The translations under genes and the position numbers were made by a program. A stretch of DNA of 36,163 nucleotides from Bacteroidales bacterium (GTDB lineage Bacteria > Bacteroidota > Bacteroidia > Bacteroidales > Muribaculaceae), in assembly GCA_900769345.1 (NCBI GenBank), contig CAAGGJ010000082.1, positions 1 through 36,163 of the forward strand, given 5' to 3'. This document shows, one piece after another, positions 23,904 through 31,873 of the stretch; the stretch's first letter is position 1; every line of letters begins with the position of its first letter. A model generated the notes under the pieces. The model ran no database searches and was not told where the DNA came from. It saw only the letters and a program-made list of their open reading frames with translations.

Positions 23904-25328
23904 TTAATTATTTATTGGAATAAAGCAAAGGCGAGACCCGAGGTCCGTATGCAAAAACGAGGGGGCGTTAGCCGAGTGCGCATAGGCGAGACCGCCACGC
24001 GCACCGTTATCCGCAGAACCGCCGAACAGCACGCCACGCAACGTTTCTGTTGTCGTAATGTTTGTGTAATGATGGTCACAGAAGAACTGCGTTGAACCGC
24101 CGCCGACAAGAGACGGCATGATTTCGCCCTCTTCGCCGAAGATGATTTCTTTCACATAACCCTCTGTGCGGGCTTCATTGCCAACGTGCTTATAGCCGTT
24201 GTAATTGCTATCATTGAGCTTTGACGGGTCTTCACAAACAAAGACCTTTGAGAGGTTGTCGCCGCCGTTCGCCTCTGTCGGGCTGATACGCACGTTGATG
24301 CCGTCAGTCCATTTCCAAATATGACCGAACGGGTTCTCAACGCCACGATAACGGGGCACGTTGGAGGTCTTGAACTCCGAACCGTCTGCGTTATCGGCGG
24401 TATATGCCACAACGCCCGTTGCGTTTCCCAGCGTATCTGTGTGACCGCAGGGCACGAAAGGATAAAAGCTGTTGAATGTTGACCAGTCAGACGATGACCA
24501 ATCAGACACGCCCGCTCCGAGACCGCCCTGACGATAGCCCTCAGAGGTCAGTTCGGCGTTGAAAGCCGCCTGAGAGTTGAGTGTGGCGTATTCAACCGTG
24601 AAGAGCCAAAAAAGGGCTTTGTGAACCTGATACAGGTAGCAGTTCCATTCGCTGCTTCCGCTCTTGCGCTTTCGGGCTGCTGTGCGGAACTCCGTGCGTC
24701 TGATTGAAGTCACGGGGCGACCCAAGAATGAGCGGTATGTGCCGTCATAGTTGGCGTTGTTGTTGCCGCCTCTGTAGTCTGTCGCCTCATTCACAACAGA
24801 GCAGAGCTTGCCCGTTGAGCGTTCAATGCTCGCCTCATAGGCTGATACGTACATTTTCTCGACTTCATGGAAGCCTTCTAACTGAAGCAATGAGAGTTTA
24901 ACGCGGCATTTGTTCCCAGATTGTTCAAACTTGCGGTAGTATCTTGGTAGCTCCACCATCACTTGACCTTGCGAGCCATCTCTTACCTCGCCAGTCCAAT
25001 CATCTGGGTCAAGATACTTGTTAACCGTGCCGTCATCTGCAAGTAGGCAGCCGCGCATAAGGCTCTGTACAGGCAATGTGCGGTGCAAGTCCATGTTGCC
25101 TATACGAGTGCAGGTAGGTGATGAGATGGTTGTATCCCATTCAACACCGTACCAAAATTTATTTTCGATGGCTTGCCAAACGGCCTTGGTAGTCGGATAG
25201 GTTGTATCATTCGGGTTATTCAAGTCTGTCACCTTGTTGGCGGCATCTTCCTTGGAGGTGCGCATCTCATCTGCCGCATCCAATATCCCGTCTATCTGCG
25301 AGCCTGTGTATTTACTTATGTAACTCAT
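23904..25328 (-). CDS. C-type-lectin-fold variable tail protein (putative DGR target 1)
   Basis: The 474-residue protein has a short N-terminal coiled part (about 1-60) followed by a formylglycine-generating-enzyme/C-type-lectin-like body (VELPRYYRKF, YVSAYEASIERSTGKLCSV, ENPFGHIWKWTDGINV). The last 45 residues (FGGSADNGARGGLAYAH, SANAPSFLHTDLGSRLCF) have the hallmark end of DGR target proteins: a GGL-x-YA block, a run of variable codons, then GSRLCF at the very C-terminus. It follows the large tail-fibre gene, fitting a receptor-binding protein at the tail tip. No DGR reverse transcriptase or template repeat is in this window. Confidence 0.8.
   Translation of the reverse strand: MSYISKYTGSQIDGILDAADEMRTSKEDAANKVTDLNNPNDTTYPTTKAVWQAIENKFWYGVEWDTTISSPTCTRIGNMDLHRTLPVQSLMRGCLLADDGTVNKYLDPDDWTGEVRDGSQGQVMVELPRYYRKFEQSGNKCRVKLSLLQLEGFHEVEKMYVSAYEASIERSTGKLCSVVNEATDYRGGNNNANYDGTYRSFLGRPVTSIRRTEFRTAARKRKSGSSEWNCYLYQVHKALFWLFTVEYATLNSQAAFNAELTSEGYRQGGLGAGVSDWSSSDWSTFNSFYPFVPCGHTDTLGNATGVVAYTADNADGSEFKTSNVPRYRGVENPFGHIWKWTDGINVRISPTEANGGDNLSKVFVCEDPSKLNDSNYNGYKHVGNEARTEGYVKEIIFGEEGEIMPSLVGGGSTQFFCDHHYTNITTTETLRGVLFGGSADNGARGGLAYAHSANAPSFLHTDLGSRLCFIPINN
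23930..24035 (-). repeat. Putative DGR variable region 1
   Basis: The 3' end of the C-type-lectin gene aligns without gaps to the 3' part of the gene at 33323-33874 over about 27 codons. Shared islands include GTGGCGGTCTCG (minus strand, 23987-23998), TATGCG and TCG. Differences fall mainly in the first two codon positions of codons lying between the islands, as adenine mutagenesis of AAY codons would produce. Confidence 0.65.
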
Positions 25329-25345
25329 ATTTAAAGAATTAATAG

Positions 25346-28189
25346 TTAATTTACTTCGCCAAGATTGTTAAATTTTTTCGTTGTTATAGCACTCACTTGC
25401 CCGAGAGCAGTAGTGCAGACTTCGTAGGTCACTATGTATGTGGGCATCGTGCCGTCTTTGTATAAATCTACGGAGTAGATTAGCACCCCCGCCCATAGCA
25501 TCGCAGTAGTGGGAGTTTCACTCGACCTAACTGCCTTGGATACCTTGCCGTTATAATTTTTATAATTGCCGCTTTTGCTCACAAATCGGCTAAAATTAGC
25601 CTTAGCAAAGTGTTGCATCGAATCTCCCAAGTATTGCGTAAGGATATCCATCATAGATGCCTCGCTATCGGAATAGCACATCTTATTGCCGTTATTTAAC
25701 ACCTCCCAATAGTCAGGCAATGTAGTCAAGAACCCGCCCTCATCAATGACCCAAGCGACCTCTCCATTTGCCTTATAATAAGTCGTTCTCATACCGACAA
25801 TGTTGCCCGTGGTATCGGATACAAATTTGTCTTCTTTCATCGTCTGACCATTTGGGTAGTAATACACTATCGTTCCCTCTCCATTGCCGTTATATGCGCT
25901 CTTTAACTGCGTCTTGGCTTCATCGTAGTAGCACTTGACCACACTTACTGCAAGGTCGCCATTAATCGTAGTCTTACTTGCCGTTAGAGTGATGTTTTGG
26001 TTATCAAGGTTGATGCCTGCATTGCCAACTTGGAGGCGGATGTTATCTGCGCTTTGCTCTATTCGTGATTGAGCCGACATCTTGGCTTTGATATGAGACA
26101 ATTCGAGGTTGCTTTTTTCGCTCCAATTATCCGATAACCACACGCACAGTTCGGGGCAATCTACACTCACAACAAACTCAATAGAGCCTCCCACCTCGAT
26201 GTCGTAGGCGTAGCGTTCTGTTAACGCATGACCATGCCAAGTATAATTGCCATACTCCGAAGCATTAAGGTCGTAAGCATCTTGCTCTGCACCTTGCGCA
26301 TTACCATCTGTGCCAATTATCTCAATTATCGCTATTTGACTTGTGGCATTGGGCTTAAATCTCACAACATCGCCGACTTTAACATTGTTGATTATAAGCA
26401 TTTGGCAAGCATCTTCTACCTTTTCGAAGCCGACTGGACTACCAACCTCTGCCCCCGCCCAATCAGGACTCCAACCGTTTTTAATCGCAAAATCTGCAAA
26501 AGCATAGTCATCCACGATAGCACTTTGCTTGCTCACCACAGATGTAATGCCTTCAGCGTTAACTTCTATTTGGCTTTCAGCGGCGGCTACTCGGTTAGTT
26601 AGTCCACCCACTGCGTTGCTAACCGATGTTAACTCCATCTTACTTGCCTTTAGTTCGATAGCATCGGCATTTTGGCTTATCTGCGATTCGGCGGTAGTCA
26701 GGCGAGTAGTCAAGCCACCAACACTATTCTCTACACTCTCGAGGTCGGTCTGATTGGCTTTGAGCGCAATGTTGCCGGCATTAACCTTGATGCTCGCTTC
26801 GGCTTCGGTCACTCTCGTGGCGAGTGTGTCTACTCCATCACTCACCTTCTTTAATTCGGTCTTTGTGGCACACAACCCGATGCCATTAGCATTTGCAGTT
26901 ATTTGCGATTGAAGATATTCTTCTCGCTCTTGCGTGTAGTTCTTTGAGTCTGCAAATAGCCCATCGGCATAGCCTTTTACCGATGTTGTGACACTTGTAC
27001 CAACCCCATCGGCATACTCCTTGGCACTACCTACCGATGTATCTGTATAGTCTTTTGCATTGCCAAAGGCTGTATCTGTGTATATCTTAGAACTATTAAG
27101 CGCATCATTGGCGAGGTCTTGCACGCCCTTGTTTCCGCCCGATGTAGATAACTCAATAGTTTCGCCTCGTATGATGTTCTTGGTTGGGGATAACTGAGTG
27201 ACGATGTTGGCATCGGCTATCACATACGAGTTGATGCCCTTGAGTTGTTGCAGGATCGGCGAGGTCACTCCCTCGGAGTTCATCAAGATAACGGCTTGTC
27301 GGTCGGTGTCTGTGCGGTTGCCAAAGCACACAATGGTATCGTCAGCCATTGGCTCATCGCTATCGGTGTCGCAATCATAAAGCGACAATGCCACCCAGTG
27401 GTAGCCATCTTCAATTGCGGTGCTCTTGCCAACTACCAATCGCCAATAGTAGCGAGGAGTGGCAAGGTTGTATGCGTGACAAAGCGCTTGGTCACCAACC
27501 CGCCAATCGTTGTTAATCGTTTGTCCGTATTGCTCGGCGTGGAAGTAGCATTTATAGCCTGTGACGGTTGCCCCTATTACTTTGTACTCGCCATCAGATG
27601 CATAAAATTCCTCTCCGTCAGCGGTAACCAATGATACCCCCCCGTAGTACGGCTCAACTTTTGCTATTTTACAAGACGCAGGAGAGGTCACATTTGCACC
27701 GCCGATGTGGTCTATCTTCTTGATATCCAGCTCACGGAATATTGCTTTTTTGCGAACGTTGAGCTTGTCAACATCGAGGTAGCTGCCTCCCTCGGTATTC
27801 TTAAGTGTAAAGCCGCATAACTCTCCGTTGTAGTCACTTGAAGTTATGTTGTTGGCAGTCAGTTGACCGCCCACCGATGCATCACCGCCTATATGCGCTG
27901 CATCTCGGGCAACCACCTTGTCGATTGTCAACTGCGACTTTTCCTCCATCTTAATCTCATACCCCTTGCCGCCGAAGCCCGAGGTGTAGGTTGTGCTTTG
28001 GAGGTGGTCGGCTACCGCTCCGCCAGCGAGGGTTATCTTGCCTTGGGCGGTGTCGTCCTCGGAGCTGCTCAACTTATCGTCGAGCATCTCCGTAAGGTTG
28101 CGCTCCATCGAATTGTCGAGCACAGCGTCCGTCACCGTCTGCGGAAGAATATAGAGCCCGTTGTGTAGTATTTTAGTTATTTTCGCCAT
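25346..28189 (-). CDS. Large tail fibre / tail tip protein
   Basis: The protein has 947 residues from the ATG at 28189; the 20 residues further upstream overlap the HNH gene and the late-promoter element and are unlikely to be used. The N-terminal part (ITKILHNGLYILPQTVTDAVLDN) is usual for Bacteroidales phage tail fibres. A long coiled-coil region at about residues 370-570 has four related repeats of the form L-x-x-V-x-x-x-V-GGLTTRLTTAESQI. The C-terminal part is beta-rich. It probably joins the tail tip to the receptor-binding protein encoded next. Confidence 0.75.
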   Translation of the reverse strand: MAKITKILHNGLYILPQTVTDAVLDNSMERNLTEMLDDKLSSSEDDTAQGKITLAGGAVADHLQSTTYTSGFGGKGYEIKMEEKSQLTIDKVVARDAAHIGGDASVGGQLTANNITSSDYNGELCGFTLKNTEGGSYLDVDKLNVRKKAIFRELDIKKIDHIGGANVTSPASCKIAKVEPYYGGVSLVTADGEEFYASDGEYKVIGATVTGYKCYFHAEQYGQTINNDWRVGDQALCHAYNLATPRYYWRLVVGKSTAIEDGYHWVALSLYDCDTDSDEPMADDTIVCFGNRTDTDRQAVILMNSEGVTSPILQQLKGINSYVIADANIVTQLSPTKNIIRGETIELSTSGGNKGVQDLANDALNSSKIYTDTAFGNAKDYTDTSVGSAKEYADGVGTSVTTSVKGYADGLFADSKNYTQEREEYLQSQITANANGIGLCATKTELKKVSDGVDTLATRVTEAEASIKVNAGNIALKANQTDLESVENSVGGLTTRLTTAESQISQNADAIELKASKMELTSVSNAVGGLTNRVAAAESQIEVNAEGITSVVSKQSAIVDDYAFADFAIKNGWSPDWAGAEVGSPVGFEKVEDACQMLIINNVKVGDVVRFKPNATSQIAIIEIIGTDGNAQGAEQDAYDLNASEYGNYTWHGHALTERYAYDIEVGGSIEFVVSVDCPELCVWLSDNWSEKSNLELSHIKAKMSAQSRIEQSADNIRLQVGNAGINLDNQNITLTASKTTINGDLAVSVVKCYYDEAKTQLKSAYNGNGEGTIVYYYPNGQTMKEDKFVSDTTGNIVGMRTTYYKANGEVAWVIDEGGFLTTLPDYWEVLNNGNKMCYSDSEASMMDILTQYLGDSMQHFAKANFSRFVSKSGNYKNYNGKVSKAVRSSETPTTAMLWAGVLIYSVDLYKDGTMPTYIVTYEVCTTALGQVSAITTKKFNNLGEVN

Positions 28190-28191
28190 TG

Positions 28192-28217
28192 TATATAGTA
28201 GAATTTTTTTGTTTACA
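28192..28217 (-). promoter_or_regulatory. Putative late promoter before the tail fibre gene
   Basis: On the minus strand TGTAAAC (28211-28217), 10 bases, then TACTATATA (28192-28200). It lies inside the end of the HNH gene and only 2 bases before the tail-fibre ATG, so transcription from it would give a leaderless or nearly leaderless mRNA. Confidence 0.6.
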
Positions 28218-28521
28218 CGCTCCGCTTGTTGTGCAGCGCCTGGTGGCACTCCTTACACAGTGCGCGGAGATTATCGTAATCGAGCGCCACCTCGATGCGA
28301 CGCGCACCCTCATAGTCCATAAAGCTATCAACATGGTGGACATCGACAGCAGCGCGGACAATGCCATGCATCTCGCACTCCTCACATAGCGGATGCTCGG
28401 CGAGATAGGCGATGCGCAGCCGTTGCCATCGAGCGTCTTGATAAATGCGCTGTCGCTCCTTTCGCTTGAGGTCTACAACTGTAGTTTTTTTGCATTTTTT
28501 AGGTTTATAAATTGTTGGCAT
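28213..28521 (-). CDS. HNH endonuclease
   Basis: The protein has 102 residues from the ATG at 28521. Longer starts add an implausible hydrophobic and low-complexity leader. The HNH motif is complete: VDVHHVDSF (first His pair), ALDYDNLRALCKECHQALH (N and final H). Two CxxC pairs (CEEC, CKEC) bind zinc. HNH proteins of this size in HK97-like phages usually sit next to the small terminase and aid packaging. Here that gene is 14 kb away. Confidence 0.9.
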   Translation of the reverse strand: MPTIYKPKKCKKTTVVDLKRKERQRIYQDARWQRLRIAYLAEHPLCEECEMHGIVRAAVDVHHVDSFMDYEGARRIEVALDYDNLRALCKECHQALHNKRSV

Positions 28522-28546
28522 ATAGTTAATTACGAAAAATTTTTTG

Positions 28547-28554
28547 TATATTTG
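28547..28554 (+). promoter_or_regulatory. Plus-strand promoter for the RHH/sigma-like pair
   Basis: TATATTTG fits the Bacteroidetes -7 box, 22 bases before the ATG at 28577. A clear -33 box at the right spacing is not seen. Confidence 0.5.
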
Positions 28555-28576
28555 TAATAATAAAATAATTATTATT

Positions 28577-28747
28577 ATGGCAGACACCCGAACACTGACG
28601 AGAGCTAAAAAACCAATTTGCTTTAGGCTTAATCTTAACGATGATATGGAGATTAAGCGCATCGCCGCACAGCTACATGTATCTCCAAACGAGCTAGCCC
28701 GAGCGCTCACAAGTAGAGGTCTTAAATCCTTAATCGATGGAAAATAA
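28577..28747 (+). CDS. Ribbon-helix-helix DNA-binding protein, 56 residues
   Basis: After a short basic start (RAKKPICFRLNL) the pattern strand-helix-helix is clear: ICFRLNL, DDMEIKRIAAQLHV, SPNELARALTSRGLKSLI. This fits Arc/MetJ/CopG-type repressors. The chosen ATG is the first one after the promoter. It is on the plus strand, opposite to nearly all phage genes, and overlaps the next gene by 11 bases, so the two form a small operon. Confidence 0.75.
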   Translation: MADTRTLTRAKKPICFRLNLNDDMEIKRIAAQLHVSPNELARALTSRGLKSLIDGK

Positions 28748-29090
28748 GCGCCATTACGTCCGGCCTTATAAGTATATATATGACAGCAAGCCTCATAACG
28801 AGAGGCTTGCCGAGTTTGTGTTTGCCAACATCGAGGCGCTGCGCTCGGCGTGCATGGCGCACAAGCCTACATCCAGGGCGGTCAATTTCGATGATTTGTT
28901 CATCGACACTATCTGCATCTTCGTCACATCATCCACGCCGGATACCGCTCCTCGAGAGGTCATTATCAATGCTTTCGTGCGCGCATTCCATTCTTACTGC
29001 ATCACTGCTGTACATGCTGTGATGTGTTGCCCGGAGAGCCGCATGCTTGAGCACGATGGCGCATCAGATGTCGGCGCGCTCGATGAATGA
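28737..29090 (+). CDS. Hypothetical protein, possibly sigma-70 region 2-like
   Basis: The 117-residue protein is mostly helical. Residues about 22-70 (RLAEFVFANIEALRSACM, later NFDDLFIDTICIFV) faintly resemble region 2 of ECF sigma factors, where a [DE]DLFQET-like segment binds the core. There is no region 4. The resemblance is weak and I could be wrong. It is translated with the RHH regulator. The 3' end overlaps the convergent OB-fold gene. Confidence 0.5.
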   Translation: MENKRHYVRPYKYIYDSKPHNERLAEFVFANIEALRSACMAHKPTSRAVNFDDLFIDTICIFVTSSTPDTAPREVIINAFVRAFHSYCITAVHAVMCCPESRMLEHDGASDVGALDE

Positions 29091-29345
29091 GCTCTCTAAG
29101 CGCACATAGCGCTTGCCCTGGTACTCCTCGCCGCGGATGTCAAAATAGACCTTAACAAGTGTGCCTATCTGTATGTTGGCTAATTGGTCAACTGTGTTGC
29201 CCCACGCCGACATCGGCACTATCATCTCCTTGCCTCGATTAGTAATTTTCAACTCGAAGTTCTGGCTCTGCCACTGCTTGCCGCTGTACTGGCTGATGCC
29301 GGTTTTTACGGCTTCTACGCCGTACAATTTCCCTAAGATTTCCAT
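29064..29345 (-). CDS. OB-fold, single-strand-binding-like protein (DUF3127 type)
   Basis: The protein has 93 residues with a five-strand OB-fold pattern: MEILGKLYGVEAVKTGISQ, WQSQNFELKITNRG, VPMSAWGNTVDQL, GTLVKVYFDIRGEEYQGKRYVRL. It looks like the DUF3127 family of Bacteroidetes, seen beside phage replication genes and likely binding single-stranded DNA. It follows the DnaB helicase gene. Confidence 0.75.
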   Translation of the reverse strand: MEILGKLYGVEAVKTGISQYSGKQWQSQNFELKITNRGKEMIVPMSAWGNTVDQLANIQIGTLVKVYFDIRGEEYQGKRYVRLESSFIERADI

Positions 29346-29381
29346 TTGTTAATTTTTTTATAGTTTTAAAAATTAAATATT

Positions 29382-29389
29382 CAAATATA
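29382..29389 (-). promoter_or_regulatory. Possible promoter for the OB-fold gene
   Basis: On the minus strand TATATTTG fits the -7 box about 37 bases before the ATG. No convincing -33 box is seen. Confidence 0.4.
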
Positions 29390-29525
29390 ATCAAAATTAG
29401 CCGATTTCCGACCGATTTTAACTTATTAATCACTTGATTTTCTTTGTTTTAGACCTTTCTAAATTGTTAATAAATGCTTATATTTTAACACATTTCCAAA
29501 ATCCCAAAACTACCGTTTGTGTCGA

Positions 29526-29586
29526 GATGAGGGGCCGTGTGGTTTGGAGCCAGAGGGGCCCAAAAAATCGATACCCCCCCTCAAAT
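29526..29586. other. GC-rich element with G/C runs, possible cos or packaging site
   Basis: This lies in an otherwise AT-rich gap and contains GAGGGGCC twice, GGGCCC, A6, ATCGAT and a run of seven C. It ends just inside the stop of the helicase gene, about 1 kb upstream of the HNH gene in the direction of transcription. Cos sites often lie upstream of HNH and small-terminase genes, which is the only reason for the suggestion. The rest of the 29346-29525 gap shows nothing beyond the promoter-like box. Confidence 0.25.
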
Positions 29587-29590
29587 GGTG

Positions 29591-31060
29591 CTAATACGGC
29601 TCTTGCCCGCCTATGCCATCAGCCCAATGCCTATTAATGTCGTCGCTGCTTGGCTGCTGTCGCGCCGGTGCTGCTTGTTGGCTGATGTTGCGCTGGTATC
29701 TATCAGCATCGTAATTTCTATAAGCCGTTGCCGCAGGACTAAATTCGAGGAGTCGCTCTGCTGTACCTATGTTGCGACCTTTAGCTCTGATGAGCAGCGC
29801 TGTGTTGTGTGTGGGGTAAGATGCCCAGCCGCCTGGGTATTGTGTCTTGTAATACTCAGCTCTGAAGATTAGATAGATGTTGTCGGCTGCTTGCTCTATG
29901 CCGCCGCTGTTACGGAGGCGCTTAATTGTAGGTATAGGGCTCGAGCCTTCTTTTACGCGTGCCAATTGGCTAAGTGCTATCACTACTATGCCTAACTCCT
30001 TGGCGAGCACTTTCAAATCTCGCGCTATCTTGTCCATCGCCTTTACATCGTCGCTTTGGCGCTTAACGCTCACAAGTTGGATGTAGTCGAGCACCACCAC
30101 CTTAACACCACGCATGTACACCAGCGCTCTGATGGACGAGCATATATCGTCAATGTCGTGGCTTGCTCTTGTGTCGATGTAGATAGGAATGCGTCCGATG
30201 CGCATGTAAGCGTTGTGCACATGCTCGTATTGCTCTATACTTAATTGATTGTATAGTATATCTGATGAGCTTGGCACTATGGTACCGGATGGCTTGTTGT
30301 CGTCGATGTCAACGGCAAGCAGTCGAGCACACAGCTGCTCGCTCGACATCTCCATCGAGTAGACGGCACATGGCGTGCCACCCTCGGCTATATTTTTTAC
30401 CATACACATCGCCAAGGATGTCTTGCCCATCGAGGTGTCGCCGGCAATTATAACGAGGTCGGTCGGTTGGAATCCTCCCTTTTCGTCGACGATGGTAAAT
30501 CCGGTAATAATGCCTTGATTAATCTCGCCATTGGCACGCTTAACTACCTCGCCCATCAGCTCGCCCATCGGCTTGTCGATGCGAACATACTGTTCTCTCT
30601 CCTTAGCAGTGGCATCGTCTATTGCTTTGCGCACGCCCTCGAGCGTGCTGCTTAATTCTTTATCGTTTCGCGATAGGTCTTGTAGGGCTTGCCCAAGCGT
30701 GGTTATCATCTGCCTGCGTCGGCTCTGCTCCCATACATATGATGCCAACTTATACGGCTCACTGCGCTCGCATGTAGATAGTTGGCTCAACTCGATGGGA
30801 CTGATTTCCCTAATGTTGTGCTCTTGTAGGTCGGTGTACACTGTTGCGATGTCGATGTGGGTGCCGGCATCGTTGAGCCTCTTGATACTCCTATACAACT
30901 GCGCACACTTGCCGCTCATAAAGTCGTCCGCGCTGATGAGCGCGTCGCACTCAACAAAGCAATAGCCTTGATAGCCGATAAAATTGCCTATCAACTTTTC
31001 TTCGATTGTCAACTCGCCTCTATCACCATTGATGTAGGCTGCCAAATCCATCTCTTTCAT
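29591..31060 (-). CDS. dnaB: Replicative DNA helicase, DnaB-like
   Basis: The protein has 489 residues with an N-terminal helical domain (about 1-150) and a RecA-like helicase domain. Walker A is GDTSMGKTS (207-215) and Walker B is VKVVVLDYIQLV (about 310-320). It has the downstream SQLARVKE motif and an arginine-finger-like RGRN/KGRNIG segment near the end. It unwinds DNA at the phage fork. It overlaps the replication initiator by four bases and so is probably loaded by it. The C-terminus carries a glutamine- and proline-rich tail (QQAAPARQQPSSDD). Confidence 0.93.
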   Translation of the reverse strand: MKEMDLAAYINGDRGELTIEEKLIGNFIGYQGYCFVECDALISADDFMSGKCAQLYRSIKRLNDAGTHIDIATVYTDLQEHNIREISPIELSQLSTCERSEPYKLASYVWEQSRRRQMITTLGQALQDLSRNDKELSSTLEGVRKAIDDATAKEREQYVRIDKPMGELMGEVVKRANGEINQGIITGFTIVDEKGGFQPTDLVIIAGDTSMGKTSLAMCMVKNIAEGGTPCAVYSMEMSSEQLCARLLAVDIDDNKPSGTIVPSSSDILYNQLSIEQYEHVHNAYMRIGRIPIYIDTRASHDIDDICSSIRALVYMRGVKVVVLDYIQLVSVKRQSDDVKAMDKIARDLKVLAKELGIVVIALSQLARVKEGSSPIPTIKRLRNSGGIEQAADNIYLIFRAEYYKTQYPGGWASYPTHNTALLIRAKGRNIGTAERLLEFSPAATAYRNYDADRYQRNISQQAAPARQQPSSDDINRHWADGIGGQEPY

Positions 31061-31740
31061 AGTCGCTCGCTTTTATCTATCCATCGTTTTATGCGCACCT
31101 CTAAGCTCCAAGCATCTTGCCCCTCCATGCGCAGCTTATTTTGGTCATCGCTCATAGGTTCAGACCAAAACTCGACAAATCTACGAGCTTGGTCTTCTGA
31201 AATAGTCTTGCGCTCTACAAAACCATTTACACCATCGATTAGGCATCTTAATTTTTCCCTAAAGGTCATTCCCGGCATAAATGGATAATGATAGATGGTC
31301 GGCACCTCTCGCGCGCGCGTTTCTAAAGAGATATCTAATATATTATTATTAATATTATATATATTATTACGCGCGCGCGAATCGTGTGCATTTTTTGCAC
31401 ACGCGCGTGTGCATTTTTTGCACTCGCTCGATGTGGTAGCGTGTGCATTTTTTGCACACGCTCCGTCGGTGCGTTTTTCACAATTTAATTGATAAATTTT
31501 TCTTTTATCTGCTCGCTCATGGAGGACCTCGAGCCATCCGGCATCGCGCAATTCGATAAACAACTTAGCAATAGTGCGTCTATTGTTATCGCACTTGACA
31601 GATGTGACAGTTATCTCACTCTCCTCCGGCAAGATTGCCAACCGAGCATACAAGCCCTTAGCGGCATAGCTTAAGCTCTCATCCTTGATGATCGCCATCG
31701 GGATTGCTTGCCATTGTCCGACCTTATTGATTATATTCAT
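31057..31740 (-). CDS. Replication initiator / helicase-loading protein with internal origin repeats
   Basis: The protein has 227 residues. The N-terminal 85 residues form a winged helix (GLYARLAILPEESEITVTSV, RRTIAKLFIELRDAGWLEVL), as in phage replisome organisers. The middle (about 90-125) is unusual: it holds two copies of CAKNAH and a related KKCTR stretch, the result of iteron-like DNA repeats inside the gene. The C-terminal part (MTFREKLRCLIDGVNGFV, RIKRWIDKSERL) may contact the helicase. It lies just upstream of DnaB and overlaps it. Function is inferred from the winged helix, place and embedded repeats. Confidence 0.7.
   Translation of the reverse strand: MNIINKVGQWQAIPMAIIKDESLSYAAKGLYARLAILPEESEITVTSVKCDNNRRTIAKLFIELRDAGWLEVLHERADKRKIYQLNCEKRTDGACAKNAHATTSSECKKCTRACAKNAHDSRARNNIYNINNNILDISLETRAREVPTIYHYPFMPGMTFREKLRCLIDGVNGFVERKTISEDQARRFVEFWSEPMSDDQNKLRMEGQDAWSLEVRIKRWIDKSERL
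31331..31460. other. Candidate phage replication origin: inverted iterons and AT-rich block
   Basis: Two exact copies of the 19-base palindrome GTGTGCATTTTTTGCACAC lie at 31384-31402 and 31441-31459, and a third with a changed arm at 31407-31425. Spacings are 23 and 34 bases. Next to them is an A/T-only stretch of about 38 bases (31331-31368) suited to unwinding, separated by a GCGCGCGCG run. The arrangement inside an initiator gene recalls lambda ori within gene O. Confidence 0.6.
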
Positions 31741-31873
31741 TTTTATCGTTTTTTTCTTGTTGATAACTAAGATACCATTCTCTCGCCGCGCCCATGAGCG
31801 CCAGCACTGCCAATATTATGCAAATTATTACCAACACACCGGCAATGCTATCTATTACCTTAAGCACATCCAT
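31724..31873 (-). CDS. Small membrane protein, 49 residues
   Basis: The ATG at 31873 lies inside the end of the preceding gene, and the stop lies 17 bases inside the initiator gene. It has one membrane segment (IAGVLVIICIILAVLALMGA) with a charged C-terminal tail (REWYLSYQQEKNDKN). Its function is unknown. Confidence 0.6.
   Translation of the reverse strand: MDVLKVIDSIAGVLVIICIILAVLALMGAAREWYLSYQQEKNDKNEYNQ

Noticed and set aside
24152..24412. Second minus-strand frame inside the variable tail protein gene
   Set aside because: It lies wholly inside the well-supported 474-codon gene in another frame and has no start context or coupling of its own.
28522..28710. N-terminal extension of the HNH protein up to 28710
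   Set aside because: The added 63 residues are hydrophobic low-complexity sequence across the plus-strand promoter region; the ATG at 28521 gives the normal family length.
31384..31459. Short CRISPR array
   Set aside because: The repeats are palindromic, unequally spaced (23 and 34 bases), lie inside a coding frame, and no cas gene is near; they fit origin iterons better.
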